From Tipula vernalis (lineage: Eukaryota; Arthropoda; Insecta; Diptera; Tipulidae): DNA of 64,000 nt. Positions 53,805-64,000 of the stretch are shown here, piece by piece. The stretch's first letter is position 1. Every line of letters begins with the position of its first letter. The notes beneath the pieces were generated by a model. The model saw only the letters and a program-made list of their open reading frames with translations. It was not told the origin of the DNA and did no database searches. Made by a program: the position numbers and the translations under genes. The stretch lies in NCBI GenBank assembly GCA_958295665.1, contig OY282559.1, positions 246,446,764-246,510,763 of the forward strand, read 5' to 3'.

Positions 53805-56800
53805 AGTCAGCCACTCAAGACACCCATCGTTCAAGCCGACTATTTTTACATGACCAAATAAACCACCTGACGTTTCTCATCGACACTGGCGCGGACCTTT
53901 CGGTCATTCCAGCCAAAACATTCGCAAACACAATCCTATTAAATCGAAAATCTACTGATCTAGTCCTATCGGCCGCCAATGGCACAACAATCAACACTTA
54001 TGGCACAAAATTGCTTCAAGTGAACATCGGACTCAAACGAACCTTCACGCATGCTTTCATCTTAGCTGCTGTGAATCGTCCGATTATTGGCGCCGATTTC
54101 CTATACAAATTCGGACTACTTGTTGACCTCAAGAATAGACGGCTGGTTGATTCAGCGACAAAGCTGTCAATCAATGCCACAATGGTTCGAGTCGACACAC
54201 CGACTCCGATTCATTATTCAATCAACAATGGTTACGGCACTCTGCTCAAACAATTCCCTTCACTCACAGCAGAGCCGAACTACAACTTACCAGTTCGACA
54301 CAACGTGGTCCACCACATCGTCACGGCAGGCCATCTGCCCGTGTCAAGACCACGTAGACTAGATCAGGTCCGCCACAAAGCCGCACATACGGAATTTCAG
54401 CACATGGTGGAATTAGGGATTTGCCGGCCATCTGCATCTCCCGTCTCTTGTCCACTACATATGGTAAAAAAGAAAGATCACGATTGGCGACCATGTGGGG
54501 ATTATCGTCGACTAAACACGGTCACAACACCGGATCGTTATCCGATACCCCACATTCAAAATTTCTCCATGCATTTACATGGATGCAAAATTTTTTCTAA
54601 AATCGATCTTGTCAGAGCTTACCATTTGATTCCCGTCGCACCTGAAGACGTTCACAAAACGGCGATCACAACACCGTTTGGCCTATTCGAATTCACCCGA
54701 ATGCCATTCGGTCTACGCAATGCCGCCCAAACGTTTCAGCGTTTCATGAACGAAGTCGTTCGTGATTTAAACTTCGTGTTCGTCTACATTGACGATATTC
54801 TTGTGGCTTCACATTCTGAGGAACAACACAAACTACACTTGGAACAACTCTTCCACAAGTTAACACAGTTTGATGTTCATATCAATAGCTCAAAATGCGT
54901 CTTTGGCGCATCCACTCTTGATTTCCTCAGCCACAAGATCACTCCTAATGGTATTCTGCCGTCTGAAGAACGAATTAACGCCATTAGGGAATTCCCAGCT
55001 CCAACATCAATCAAAAGTATTCAGCGATTCGTCGGTATGGTAAACTACTACCACCGATTCATACCAAAACTCGCTGAAACACTCGCACCAATTCACAGCC
55101 ACTTGGCAGCTTTACTCAAAAAGCCCAAGACAGCTAAGAACTTCTCTTGGCCCGACGAATGTCAACAAGCATTCACGTCACTAAAGGCTGAATTGGCCCA
55201 GATAACACTTCTGGCGCACCCACTGAGCGACTCAAAGCTCAGCATAACTACTGACGCATCGAACACTGCTGTCGGTGCTGTACTGCAGCAGTACAATAAC
55301 GAGTGTTGGGAACCACTGGGATTCTTTTCAAAAAAACTCTCGGATGCCGAAAAGAAATATTCCGCATTCGATCGGGAATTACTCGCAATATATCTGGCTG
55401 TCAAACACTTCAGATATTTTGTTGAGGGTCGGGATTTCACAATATATACCGACCACAAGCCTCTGACACGAGCAATTCAGTCAAAAACTGAACGTAATCC
55501 AAGACAATCTCGCCACTTGGATTATATTAGTCAATTCACAACGGACATCCAACATGTTCACGGACATGACAACGTTGTCGCGGACACACTATCCCGCACA
55601 GATGACAACGAAACGGCCGCAGTCGAGACACACATCGACTTAAACCAAATCGCAAACACCCAAAAAGCCGACTTAGAACTTCAGAATTTACTTTCTGGTT
55701 CCGAATGTCACACTAGTTCATCAATGAAACTAGAGCTTTTCAAACTGCCTGGCCTCGAAATCGTCTGCGAAACATCTACCGGGTGCAATCGCCCATACAT
55801 CGCAGATACACTACGTCGAACCATTTTCGACACATTACATAACATTTCGCATCCTGGAGTCCGTGCAACACGAAAATTGATTACTGCTCGCTATTTTTGG
55901 CCTAACATAAACAAAGACGTAAACAATTGGGCTCAGTCTTGTTTATCTTGCCAACGTGCCAAAGTTCAACGGCACACTAAATCACCTCATGGACAGTTCG
56001 AGATTCCGCCTGGTCGATTTGAACACATCCACTTAGATATCGTAGGTCCACTTCCTCCATCTAATGGATATTCATACTTACTTACCTGTGTCGATCGCTT
56101 CACTCGCTGGCCCGAAGCATACTGCATGACCAATATGTCAGCTGCAACCATTGCCACTACTTTTGTAAACGATTACGTATCACGATTCGGTGTGCCCCTT
56201 CACATCACAACTGATCAAGGAACGCAATTCGAGTCCAAACTTTTCTCAGAGTTAACGAAACTCCTCGGAGCACATCGCATACGTACAACGGCTTACCATC
56301 CGCAAGCCAAATGCATGGTCGAACGCTTCCATCGGCAACTCAAAGCCGCACTAATGGCCAGAGGCAACACAATTCACTGGAGTTCGGAAATACCAATCAT
56401 CCTACTTGGTATTCGAGCAACGGTTAAAGAAGATCTGAAGTGCTCACCAGCTGAAATGGTTTATGGCCAAACCATCAAGCTACCCGGTGAGTTCTTCATC
56501 GACAATCCTCTTAGACCACTCCCAACCGCCGACACAGTCATCGACCAACTGCGACAAACCATGCAAAACCTTGTACCAAAATCAACTCGTCAATCCAAAC
56601 AAGATGACGTTTTTGTTCCAAAATCACTAGACAACTGTGATTTTGTTTTCATTAGAACAGATAAGGTTCGCACGGGATTATCTCCTCCCTATGAAGGTCC
56701 GTATAAAGTTGTACGTCGACTACGAAAACATTTCATCGTATCGATTAATGGTAAAAACATTAACATTTCAATCGATCGGCTCAAGCCAGCATACGGAATT

Positions 56801-56881
56801 CTCTGTTCGGCTGATCAAACACCAAGCCATCAAAAAAACAAAACCGTCCGTATTGCTACGACTCACACTGTTATTTCCTAG
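53759..56881 (+). CDS. pol: CsRn1-like Pol: protease, RT, RNase H, integrase
   Basis: Read by a -1 shift from gag. Protease [12 protein letters not shown] (about 53876) and IIGADFL. RT with [11 protein letters not shown] (about 54487), [24 protein letters not shown] and catalytic YIDD (54785-54796). RNase [16 protein letters not shown] (about 55250), [24 protein letters not shown]. Integrase: HHCC finger ([13 protein letters not shown] ... CLSCQRAK, 55840-55970) and the D,D-E core in [11 protein letters not shown] (about 56025), [10 protein letters not shown] (about 56208) and [11 protein letters not shown] (about 56317). The usual Asn-Gly before the Glu motif is replaced by Lys-Cys (QAKCMVERF). 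C-terminal GPYKVVRRL module. Open from end to end, about 1000 codons after the slip. Cuts, copies and integrates the element. The Lys-Cys change may or may not matter. Confidence 0.95.
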   Translation, partial: HGRRYNSKKLPNTRVESATQDTHRSSRLFLHDQINHLTFLIDTGADLSVIPAKTFANTILLNRKSTDLVLSAANGTTINTYGTKLLQVNIGLKRTFTHAFILAAVNRPIIGADFLYKFGLLVDLKNRRLVDSATKLSINATMVRVDTPTPIHYSINNGYGTLLKQFPSLTAEPNYNLPVRHNVVHHIVTAGHLPVSRPRRLDQVRHKAAHTEFQHMVELGICRPSASPVSCPLHMVKKKDHDWRPCGDYRRLNTVTTPDRYPIPHIQNFSMHLHGCKIFSKIDLVRAYHLIPVAPEDVHKTAITTPFGLFEFTRMPFGLRNAAQTFQRFMNEVVRDLNFVFVYIDDILVASHSEEQHKLHLEQLFHKLTQFDVHINSSKCVFGASTLDFLSHKITPNGILPSEERINAIREFPAPTSIKSIQRFVGMVNYYHRFIPKLAETLAPIHSHLAALLKKPKTAKNFSWPDECQQAFTSLKAELAQITLLAHPLSDSKLSITTDASNTAVGAVLQQYNNECWEPLGFFSKKLSDAEKKYSAFDRELLAIYLAVKHFRYFVEGRDFTIYTDHKPLTRAIQSKTERNPRQSRHLDYISQFTTDIQHVHGHDNVVADTLSRTDDNETAAVETHIDLNQIANTQKADLELQNLLSGSECHTSSSMKLELFKLPGLEIVCETSTGCNRPYIADTLRRTIFDTLHNISHPGVRATRKLITARYFWPNINKDVNNWAQSCLSCQRAKVQRHTKSPHGQFEIPPGRFEHIHLDIVGPLPPSNGYSYLLTCVDRFTRWPEAYCMTNMSAATIATTFVNDYVSRFGVPLHITTDQGTQFESKLFSELTKLLGAHRIRTTAYHPQAKCMVERFHRQLKAALMARGNTIHWSSEIPIILLGIRATVKEDLKCSPAEMVYGQTIKLPGEFFIDNPLRPLPTADTVIDQLRQTMQNLVPKSTRQSKQDDVFVPKSLDNCDFVFIRTDKVRTGLSPPYEGPYKVVRRLRKHFIVSINGKNINISIDRLKPAYGILCSADQTPSHQKNKTVRIATTHTVIS
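53780..53786 (+). promoter_or_regulatory. -1 ribosomal frameshift heptamer, A AAA AAC (gag-pol)
   Basis: Gag-frame codons CAA AAA AAC contain the classic slippery heptamer A AAA AAC. The -1 frame is open from 53759 and leads into the protease. Gag stops at 53804. No downstream pseudoknot could be assessed by eye. Confidence 0.8.
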
Positions 56882-56895
56882 CGAGGGAAAAATCA

Positions 56896-56910
56896 CTTCC
56901 GGGGGAGTCC
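56896..56910 (+). promoter_or_regulatory. Polypurine tract region of the CsRn1-like element
   Basis: CTTCCGGGGGAGTCC lies directly before the 3' LTR. The purine core is GGGGGAG. Confidence 0.6.
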
Positions 56911-57455
56911 TGTAGCGGCTCACTCATCAAGTACATACATTTGTTTACCGCCACAGAATCACATATATCAGCGCTCACTCGTATCATACATTCATATTAC
57001 AACCGCAACCGCTCGAACATCGATCACTGCCCTTCTTCAATTCATTTTAACTTTTACAGTGTATTGCAAATAAACGAAAAACAAAATAATTCATTTACTT
57101 TTGTTCATCGTTCCAAAACTTCGTTTCGGACACATTAATTCGTGCGTTCTTGTTTGGTGGACATTAAGTCAAATTAAACTAAAAAAATTTAATAATTGTT
57201 TTTTCTTTCCTCCGAACATAATACCGTGGTGAAAATTATTAACGTAATAAATTTTCTTGTAAAAATATTTAGTAAAACATTGTTTGTTATCAGTTGTGTC
57301 TGCTACACAAAAAAAAAAACAAAAACAGAAATACAAAATCCTATTTCTACATTACAGTGAAATATATAGTTTTTTTAATACCTACAAGTTAAGTGGATTA
57401 CAATACTTAAAGTGTTTCATTGGTTAAAAATAAATAGGTAATGTAAGACATTACA
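56911..57455 (+). repeat. CsRn1-like 3' LTR, 545 bp
   Basis: Same length and sequence as the 5' LTR by visual comparison, including the 11-A run near 57308-57318. Confidence 0.95.
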
Positions 57456-59130
57456 ATCTTGAGATTTTCACCGATCGGCAAACATCTCACTATGATATTT
57501 CGGTAGGCCTATGTGTGTGCTATGATCTTGCCAACCCGTTTGAAAAGTTATTGGGGTTTACCTAGTTAATCCTAGATTATTCGAAAACGTGAAAAGTTTT
57601 ATCTTAAGCAAGTCTAAGAAAATCAATATCTTGAGATTTTCACCGATCGGCAAACATCTCACTATGATATATCGGTAGGCCTATGTGTATGCTTTGATCT
57701 TGCCAACCCGTTTGAAAAGTTATTGGGGTTTACCTAGTTAATCCTAGATTTTTCGAAAATGTGACCAATTTTTATCTTAACAGAATGTCTAAGAAAATCA
57801 ATATCTTGAGATTTTCACCGATCGGCAAACATCTCACTATGATATTTCGGTAGGCCTATGTGTGTGCTATGATCTTGCCAACCCGTTTGAAAAGTTATTG
57901 GGGTTTACCTAGTTAATCCTAGATTATTCAAAAACGTGAAAAGTTTTATCTTAAGCAAGTATAAGAAAATCAATATCTTGAGATTTTCACCGATCGGCAA
58001 ACATCTCACTATGATATTTCGGTAGGCCTATATGTATGCTTTGATCATGCCAACCCGTTTGAAAAGTTATTGGGGTTTACCTAGTTAATCCTAGATTATT
58101 CAAAAACGTGAAAAGTTTTGTCTTAAGCATGTCTAAGAAAATTAATATCTTGAGATTTTCACCGATCGGCAAACATCTCACTATGATATATCGGTAGGCC
58201 TATGTGTATGCTTTGATCATGCCAACCCGTTTGAAAAGTTATTGGGGTTTACCTAGTTAATCCTAGATTATTCAAAAACGTGAAAAGTTTTGTCTTAAGC
58301 ATGTCTAAGAAAATCAATATCTTGAGATTTTCACCGATCGGCAAACATCTCACTATGATATATCGGTAGGCCTATGTGTATGCTTTGATCTTGCCAACCC
58401 GTTTGAAAAGTTATTGGGGTTTACCTAGTTAATCCTAGATTTTTCGAAAATGTGACCAATTTTTATCTTAACAGAATGTCTAAGAAAATCAATATCTTGA
58501 GATTTTCACCGATCGGCAAACATCTCACTATGATATTTCGGTAGGCCTATGTGTGTGCTATGATCTTGCCAACATGTTTGAAAAGTTATTGGGGTTTACC
58601 TAGTTAATCCTAGATTATTCAAAAACGTGAAAAGTTTTATCTTAAGCAAGTCTAAGAAAATCAATATCTTGAGATTTTCACCGATCGGCAAACATCTCAC
58701 TATTATATTTCGGTAGGCTATGTGTATGCTTTGATCATGCCAACCCGTTTGAAAAGTTATTGGGGTTTACCTAGTTAATCCTAGATTATTCAAGAACGTG
58801 AAAAGTTTTGTCTTAAGCATGTCTAAGAAAATCAATATCTTGAGATTTTCACCGATCGGCAAACATCTCACTATGATATTTCGGTAGGCCTATGTGTATG
58901 CTATGATCATGCCAAACCGTTTGAAAAGTTATTGGGGTTTACCTAGTTAATCCTAGATTTTTCGAAAATGTGACCAATTTTTATCTTAACAGAATGTCTA
59001 AGAAAATCAATATCTTGAGATTTTCACCGATCGGCAAACATCTCACTATGATATTTCGGTAGGCCTATGTGTATGCTATGATCTTGCCAACCCGTTTGAA
59101 AAGTTATTGGGGTTTACCTAGTTAATCCTA
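57456..59130 (+). repeat. Foldback left arm, continued (about 10 monomers)
   Basis: CTTGAGATTTTCACC recurs at 57458, 57630, 57805, 57977, 58149, 58321, 58496, 58668, 58839 and 59014. Steps are 172 (one 171) or 175 bp. The step follows the monomer type: TCTTAAGCAAGTCTAAG or TCTTAAGCATGTCTAAG for 172, TCTTAACAGAATGTCTAAG for 175. Monomers are over 90% alike and have no spacers. Confidence 0.95.
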
Positions 59131-62095
59131 GCACACACATAGGCCTACCGAAATATCATAGTCAGATGTTTGCCGATCGGTGAAAATCTCAAGATATTGA
59201 TTTTCTTAGACATTCTGTTAAGATAAAAATTGGTCACATTTTCGAAAAATCTAGGATTAACTAGGTAAACCCCAATAACTTTTCAAACGGGTTGGCATGA
59301 TCAAAGCATACATATAGGCCTACCGAAATATCATAGTGAGATGTTTGCCGATCGGTGAAAATCTCAAGATATTGATTTTCTTAGACATGCTTAAGACAAA
59401 ACTTTTCACGTTTTTGAATAATCTAGGATTAACTAGGTAAACCCCAATAACTTTTCAAACGGGTTGGCAAGATCATAGCACACACATAGGCTTACCGAAA
59501 TATCATAGTTCTGTTAAGATAAAAATTGGTCACATTTTCGAAAAATCTAGGATTAACTAGGTAAACCCCAATAACTTTTCAAACGGGTTGGCATGATCAA
59601 AGCATACATATAGGCCTACCGAAATACCATAGTGAGATGTTTGCCGATCGGTGAAAATCTCAAGATATTGATTTTCTTAGACATGCTTAAGATAAAACTT
59701 TTCACGTTTTTGAATAATCTAGGATTAACTAGGTAAACCCCAATAACTTTTCAAACGGGTTGGCAAGATCATAGCACACACATAGGCCTACCGAAATATC
59801 ATAGTGAGATGTTTGCCGATCGGTGAAAATCTCAAGATATTGATTTTCTTAGACATTCTGTTAAGATAAAAATTGGTCACATTTTCGAAAAATCTAGGAT
59901 TAACTAGGTAAACCCCAATAACTTTTCAAACGGGTTAGCATGATCAAAGCATACATATAGGCCTACCGAAATATCATAGTGAGATGTTTGCCGATCGGTG
60001 AAAATCTCAAGATATTGATTTTCTTAGACATGCTTAAGATAAAACTTTTCACGTTTTTGAATAATCTAGGATTAACTAGGTAAACCCCAATAACTTTTCA
60101 AACGGGTTGGCATGATCAAAGCATACACATAGGAACACCGATATATCATAGTGAGATGTTTGCCGATCGGTGAAAATCTCAAGATATTGATTTTCTTAGA
60201 CATGCTTAAGACAAAACTTTTCACGTTTTTGAATAATCTAGGATTAACTAGGTAAACCCCAATAACTTTTCAAACGGGTTGGCATGATCAAAGCATACAC
60301 ATAGTCCTACCGATATATCATAGTGAGATGTTTGCCGATCGGTGAAAATCTCAAGATATTAATTTTCTTAGACATGCTTAAGACAAAACTTTTCACGTTT
60401 TTGAATAATCTAGGATTAACTAGGTAAACCCCAATAACTTTTCAAACGGGTTGGCATGATCATAGCATACACATAGGCCTACCGAAATATCATAGTGAGA
60501 TGTTTGCCGATCGGTGAAAATCTCAAGATATTGATTTTCTTAGACATGCTTAAGACAAAACTTTTCACGTTTTTGAATAATCTAGGATTAACTAGGTAAA
60601 CCCCAATAACTTTTCAAACGGGTTGGCATGATCAAAGCATACATATAGGCCTACCGAAATATCATAGTGAGATGTTTGCCGATCGGTGAAAATCTCAAGA
60701 TATTGATTTTCTTAGACATTCTGTTAAGATAAAAATTGGTCACATTTTCGAAAAATCTAGGATTAACTAGGTAAACCCCAATAACTTTTCAAACGGGTTT
60801 GCATGATCATAGCACACATATAGGCCTACCGAAATATCATAGTGAGATGTTTGCCGATCGGTGAAAATCTCAAGATATTGATTTTCTTAGACATTCTGTT
60901 AAGATAAAAATTGGTCACATTTTCGAAAAATCTAGGATTAACTAGGTAAACCCCAATAACTTTTCAAACGGGTTGGCATGATCAAAGCATACATATAGGC
61001 CTACCGAAATATCATAGTGAGATGTTTGCCGATCGGTGAAAATCTCAAGATATTGATTTTCTTAGACATGCTTAAGATAAAACTTTTCACGTTTTTGAAT
61101 AATCTAGGATTAACTAGGTAAACCCCAATAACTTTTCAAACGGGTTGGCATGATCAAAGCATACACATAGGCCTACCGATATATCATAGTGAGATGTTTG
61201 CCGATCGGTGAAAATCTCAAGATATTGATTTTCTTAGACATGCTTAAGACAAAACTTTTCACGTTTTTGAATAATCTAGGATTAACTAGGTAAACCCCAA
61301 TAACTTTTCAAACGGGTTGGCATGATCAAAGCATACACATAGGCCTACCGATATATCATAGTGAGATGTTTGCCGATCGGTGAAAATCTCAAGATATTAA
61401 TTTTCTTAGACATGCTTAAGACAAAACTTTTCACGTTTTTGAATAATCTAGGATTAACTAGGTAAACCCCAATAACTTTTCAAACGGGTTGGCATGATCA
61501 TAGCATACACATAGGCCTACCGAAATATCATAGTGAGATGTTTGCCGATCGGTGAAAATCTCAAGATATTGATTTTCTTAGACATGCTTAAGATAAAACT
61601 TTTCACGTTTTTGAATAATCTAGGATTAACTAGGTAAACCCCAATAACTTTTCAAACGAGTTGGCATGGTCAAAGCATACATATAGGCCTACCGAAATAT
61701 CATAGTGAGATGTTTGCCGATCGGTGAAAATCTCAAGATATTGATTTTCTTAGACATTCTGTTAAGATAAAAATTGGTCACATTTTCGAAAAATCTAGGA
61801 TTAACTAGGTAAACCCCAATAACTTTTCAAACGAGTTGGCATGATCAAAGCATACATATAGGCCTACCGAAATATCATAGTGAGATGTTTGCCGATCGGT
61901 GAAAATCTCAAGATATTGATTTTCTTAGACATGCTTAAGATAAAACTTTTCACGTTTTTGAATAATCTAGGATTAACTAGGTAAACCCCAATAACTTTTT
62001 AAACGGGTTGGCATGGTTAATGTATACACACAAGCTTACCGACGACATGTGTGCCGATTGTTGAAAATCTTGAAATATCGATTTTCTTATGTATT
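59131..62095 (-). repeat. Foldback right arm (about 17 monomers, inverted)
   Basis: Same monomers on the opposite strand, starting abruptly in mid-monomer at 59131 right after ..GTTAATCCTAG of the left arm. One monomer is shortened at about 59508 (CATAGTTCTGTTAAG), and single variants occur (AGGAACACCG at about 60131). It ends with the diverged monomer that mirrors 50466-50560. Confidence 0.95.
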
Positions 62096-62246
62096 GAATA
62101 AATATTTTTCATTCGGATATTATTATAAAAAATATTTTATATTTTTCGCCCGAATGTATACTTTTTTTAACGCATACATATGTAAATTTGTTGTTGTTGT
62201 TAATTCTAGTTTTATTTTAGGATAAACTTCATTCGCATCTTGGGCG

Positions 62247-62935
62247 AAAGTTCGGGGACCTATCCAGGTTGTGGAGGTTCTTTGCCGCCCTCTGGTGGTT
62301 TGGACAAATAGCTGTGCGGAGCTGGCTAATAGCTCCAACGCTACTCCATTCTCATTTTATGCGCTGTGGAACAGGTTCGAGCCGACGTGGTTGCTGTTGT
62401 GAAAATCATTTGGCCCAATATGTGCATTAAAATCGCCAAGTTGGATAATTTCACGGGTTTTGGGACAACGGTTAACCACGGAGAGCATGGTCCGAAATAT
62501 CTTGGATGATAGTTTCCGGTTGACATTTGTGCGAGGTGGGACTTACACGGGGACGACGAGGATTTCTCTGATGTTTGGAAATGTCCCTTCAAGAATGAAG
62601 ATGCCACCAGAATAATTTTTCAAACGCTTCACCTGAAGCGAAGAATTTTTCCTGACTAATATGGTCAAGCGTCATTTCCGTGTATTTGCACCATTGACCA
62701 GGTACCATGTGAAGTTATCTATTGAACAGGCCCAGATGCTCATGTTCGTCTCTTGAACACTGCAGATGTTAATAGAGTTTCGATATAAAATGGTATCGAT
62801 GACATCGCGTTTCTGAGTGTTGCTGATCCCACGTGTTTCCAGGTTCCGAAGCTGGGTGTTTTGGTGTGGGTGATTGAAATTGTGGTTGTTCCCCAATGAG
62901 AGTATATGGATTGCCTGTAGATTCAATATTGCGAT
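62247..62935 (-). pseudogene. LINE endonuclease, N-terminal and central piece (right side of the split)
   Basis: Minus strand, shifting frames: LRNLETRGISNTQKRDVIDT and ICSVQETNMS (first catalytic block, about 62850-62740); then IIQLGDFNAHIGPNDFHNSN (about 62455-62395), NENGVALELLASSAQLFVQT, and TTWIGPRTFAQ at the border (62280-62247). GDFNAHIG is the endonuclease metal-binding block. Several stops and frame changes. Its downstream end continues at 50309 after the foldback element. Confidence 0.8.
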
Positions 62936-63331
62936 GAATGTGGTCTGTGACGCTTTGTGGCAAAGAAATCCGTGAGATTGTTGATGCTGATGATATTCCA
63001 CTGTGTGGAGGTTCGAAGCTGTTATAGTGAAACCCGTTGTAAATTAAATTTATCTCGTAGTTGTGATTTTGAGTACATTCGAGGTGTACATTAATTTTAA
63101 GTTTCCTTAAAATGGAGTCCGCTGTCTCACGGCATTCAGCGCCGCCCCAGAAACCATCTTGTTGCAACTCGGTAGATGAGTTACTAATACGAGAGAAAAG
63201 GTAAATAAACTCAACAATCTCGGATCGTAGCTCATCAACTGATAATGAGCAAAGTGGATCATTCATGCGCAATTGATGCAATATTGCGTCAAACAGGCAG
63301 TTACCGTGTCCTGGAATCCTGTGCACTTCCA
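62800..63331 (-). pseudogene. LINE 5' part with OTU-like cysteine protease domain
   Basis: Minus strand from a likely Met at 63331 (MEVHRIPGHGNCLFDAILHQ). The pattern GNCLFDAI with the catalytic-type Cys, DELRSEIVEFI, GFWGGAECRETADSILRKLK (WGG block) and INLIYNGFHYNSF with the catalytic-type His is that of OTU-family deubiquitinase-like domains. The Asp that normally precedes the Gly of D-G-N-C is His here, so activity is doubtful. The same frame runs on about 80 codons and loses step with the endonuclease near 62880. OTU domains are known in some non-LTR elements (for example Dualen/RandI). Here the domain stands directly ahead of the endonuclease, so it is read as part of the LINE. Confidence 0.7.
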
Positions 63332-63359
63332 TTTGTGTTGTAATATCCACGAGTCTATA

Positions 63360-64000
63360 TTAGTACATCAAGATGGATACGTGTATATGGTGAACTACGA
63401 GCCTAATTATAATTAATATCTCGGTTATTTTTCTTGTTACTTCTTTCCAATAAGTAGTGATAAAGCTCTGGAGGGTCCCTCTTTTTTTTAAAAGTCTATG
63501 TGACAACGCTGATTTTGGAAACATTTTATTTGGATGTTAGGTCAAACCAAACGTGTCCCTATTTATATTTGTAACAAAGCAAAATTGGATGTTATGAGTT
63601 TAAGTTTTAGTTAGGGAATTTATTGTTATTATTTGTTTTAATAAATTAGAAATAAATCAATAAATGTCGAGATTTAAATGATTAATTTCCCATGCTAAGA
63701 CTAAATAATCAACGCTTTAGATGACTTAACTGAATGTTGTCCACCATAAAACAGACCAGATTAGTTTATACCCAACAACCATTTTTTCGATTTCCTTACC
63801 CTTCCCCTTTCTTTTCCTATCTTTTATTTACAAAAAAGATTATAAATGAATGTAATATTATTATAAAATATGAAACTTTCGCTGTACTTCCCCTTCCCTA
63901 AATAACCACCCAAAAAGCTCCGTTAAATACAGAATTTTAGTATCGAGTACGACTAGACCGGAAATAGGGACACATCACAGATGAAACAATTAGCGTACAA
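63360..64000. other. Right edge, no supported gene
   Basis: AT-rich sequence with short frames only. The LINE 5' end probably lies near its left border, but no target duplication was found. Confidence 0.4.

Larger units (their letters stand above)
50996..57455 (+). mobile_element. CsRn1-like Ty3/Gypsy retrotransposon, apparently intact
   Basis: LTR (545 bp) - primer site - 1.3-kb leader - gag - pol - polypurine tract - LTR (545 bp). TG...CA termini. The target duplication ATCT (50992-50995 and 57456-57459) restores the interrupted satellite monomer exactly. The tRNA-Trp-type primer site and the CHCC zinc motif in Gag instead of CCHC mark the CsRn1/Kabuki group. No env. LTRs that look identical and open gag and pol point to a very recent insertion. 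Confidence 0.95.
50318..62238. mobile_element. Giant foldback element of 172/175-bp monomers, 8-bp target duplication
   Basis: Ends ATGCGAATGAAG (50318) and CTTCATTCGCAT (62238) are exact inverted copies. The inverted similarity continues through a ~150-bp terminal segment with (AAC)n and CGCCCGAATGTATAC, and then through the tandem arrays. Flanks are CTTGGGCG on both sides (50310-50317, 62239-62246), a perfect 8-bp duplication. Without the inserted Gypsy element (50996-57455) its own length is about 5.46 kb. About 13 monomers point one way and about 17 the other, meeting head to head near 59131. I find no transposase or other frame of its own, so it must be mobilised in trans. Long tandem-repeat arms recall the FB and Galileo elements of Drosophila, but the end sequence matches neither as far as I recall. 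Confidence 0.9.

Noticed and set aside
57456..62095. Regular repeats that might be taken for a CRISPR array
   Set aside because: Monomers are 172-175 bp, contiguous, without unique spacers, present in both orientations and part of a eukaryotic foldback element.

Overview
This is a eukaryotic, AT-rich, gene-poor window. It most likely comes from a higher fly (Brachycera, possibly a tephritid-like species, but I cannot name it). The reasons are the mix of transposon families (a 17.6/297-type errantivirus with env, R1-, I- and Jockey-type LINEs, BEL, hAT, PIF/Harbinger, Helitron, CsRn1-type Gypsy), the short introns and the many (TA)n tracts. I see no bacterial-type operon, no rRNA or tRNA gene, and no intact host gene. 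Nearly everything that can be recognised is mobile DNA at different stages of decay.

Layout. 1-14.7 kb: a broken Myb/SANT-like gene at the left edge, nested palindromic elements (2.3-3.9 kb), an inverted repeat pair around a 108-bp tandem array (4.2-6.7 kb), decayed LINE reverse transcriptase pieces (7.9-9.2 kb), a Harbinger transposase remnant (13.6-14.1 kb) and a TTAA-flanked MITE. 14.8-27.3 kb: a Helitron with an uninterrupted 1409-aa Rep-helicase (minus strand), then a 7.4-kb errantivirus sitting inside a (TA)n tract. 27.3-34.6 kb: long (TA)n tracts, a 60-bp minisatellite, a small palindromic MITE and a decayed BEL element joined to a LINE fragment. 37.8-39.1 kb: an internally deleted hAT with its 8-bp target duplication. 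40.1-48.5 kb: a multi-exon DUF4806-type gene, now broken, followed at once by a nearly full-length I-type LINE with a 13-bp target duplication.

49-63.3 kb is the most striking part, a three-level nest. A decayed LINE with an OTU-like cysteine protease domain ahead of its endonuclease has been split by an 11.9-kb foldback element. That element (50318-62238) is flanked by a perfect 8-bp duplication (CTTGGGCG). It consists almost wholly of 172/175-bp tandem monomers in two opposed arms, with no visible transposase gene. Its left arm was later split by a 6.46-kb CsRn1-like Gypsy element with two LTRs of 545 bp that look identical, open gag and pol, a canonical A AAA AAC frameshift site and an ATCT duplication.

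The order of events can be read directly: LINE first, foldback element second, Gypsy element last. The Gypsy element and the Helitron are the only two elements whose main proteins are open from end to end. The rest is a fossil record useful for relative dating.
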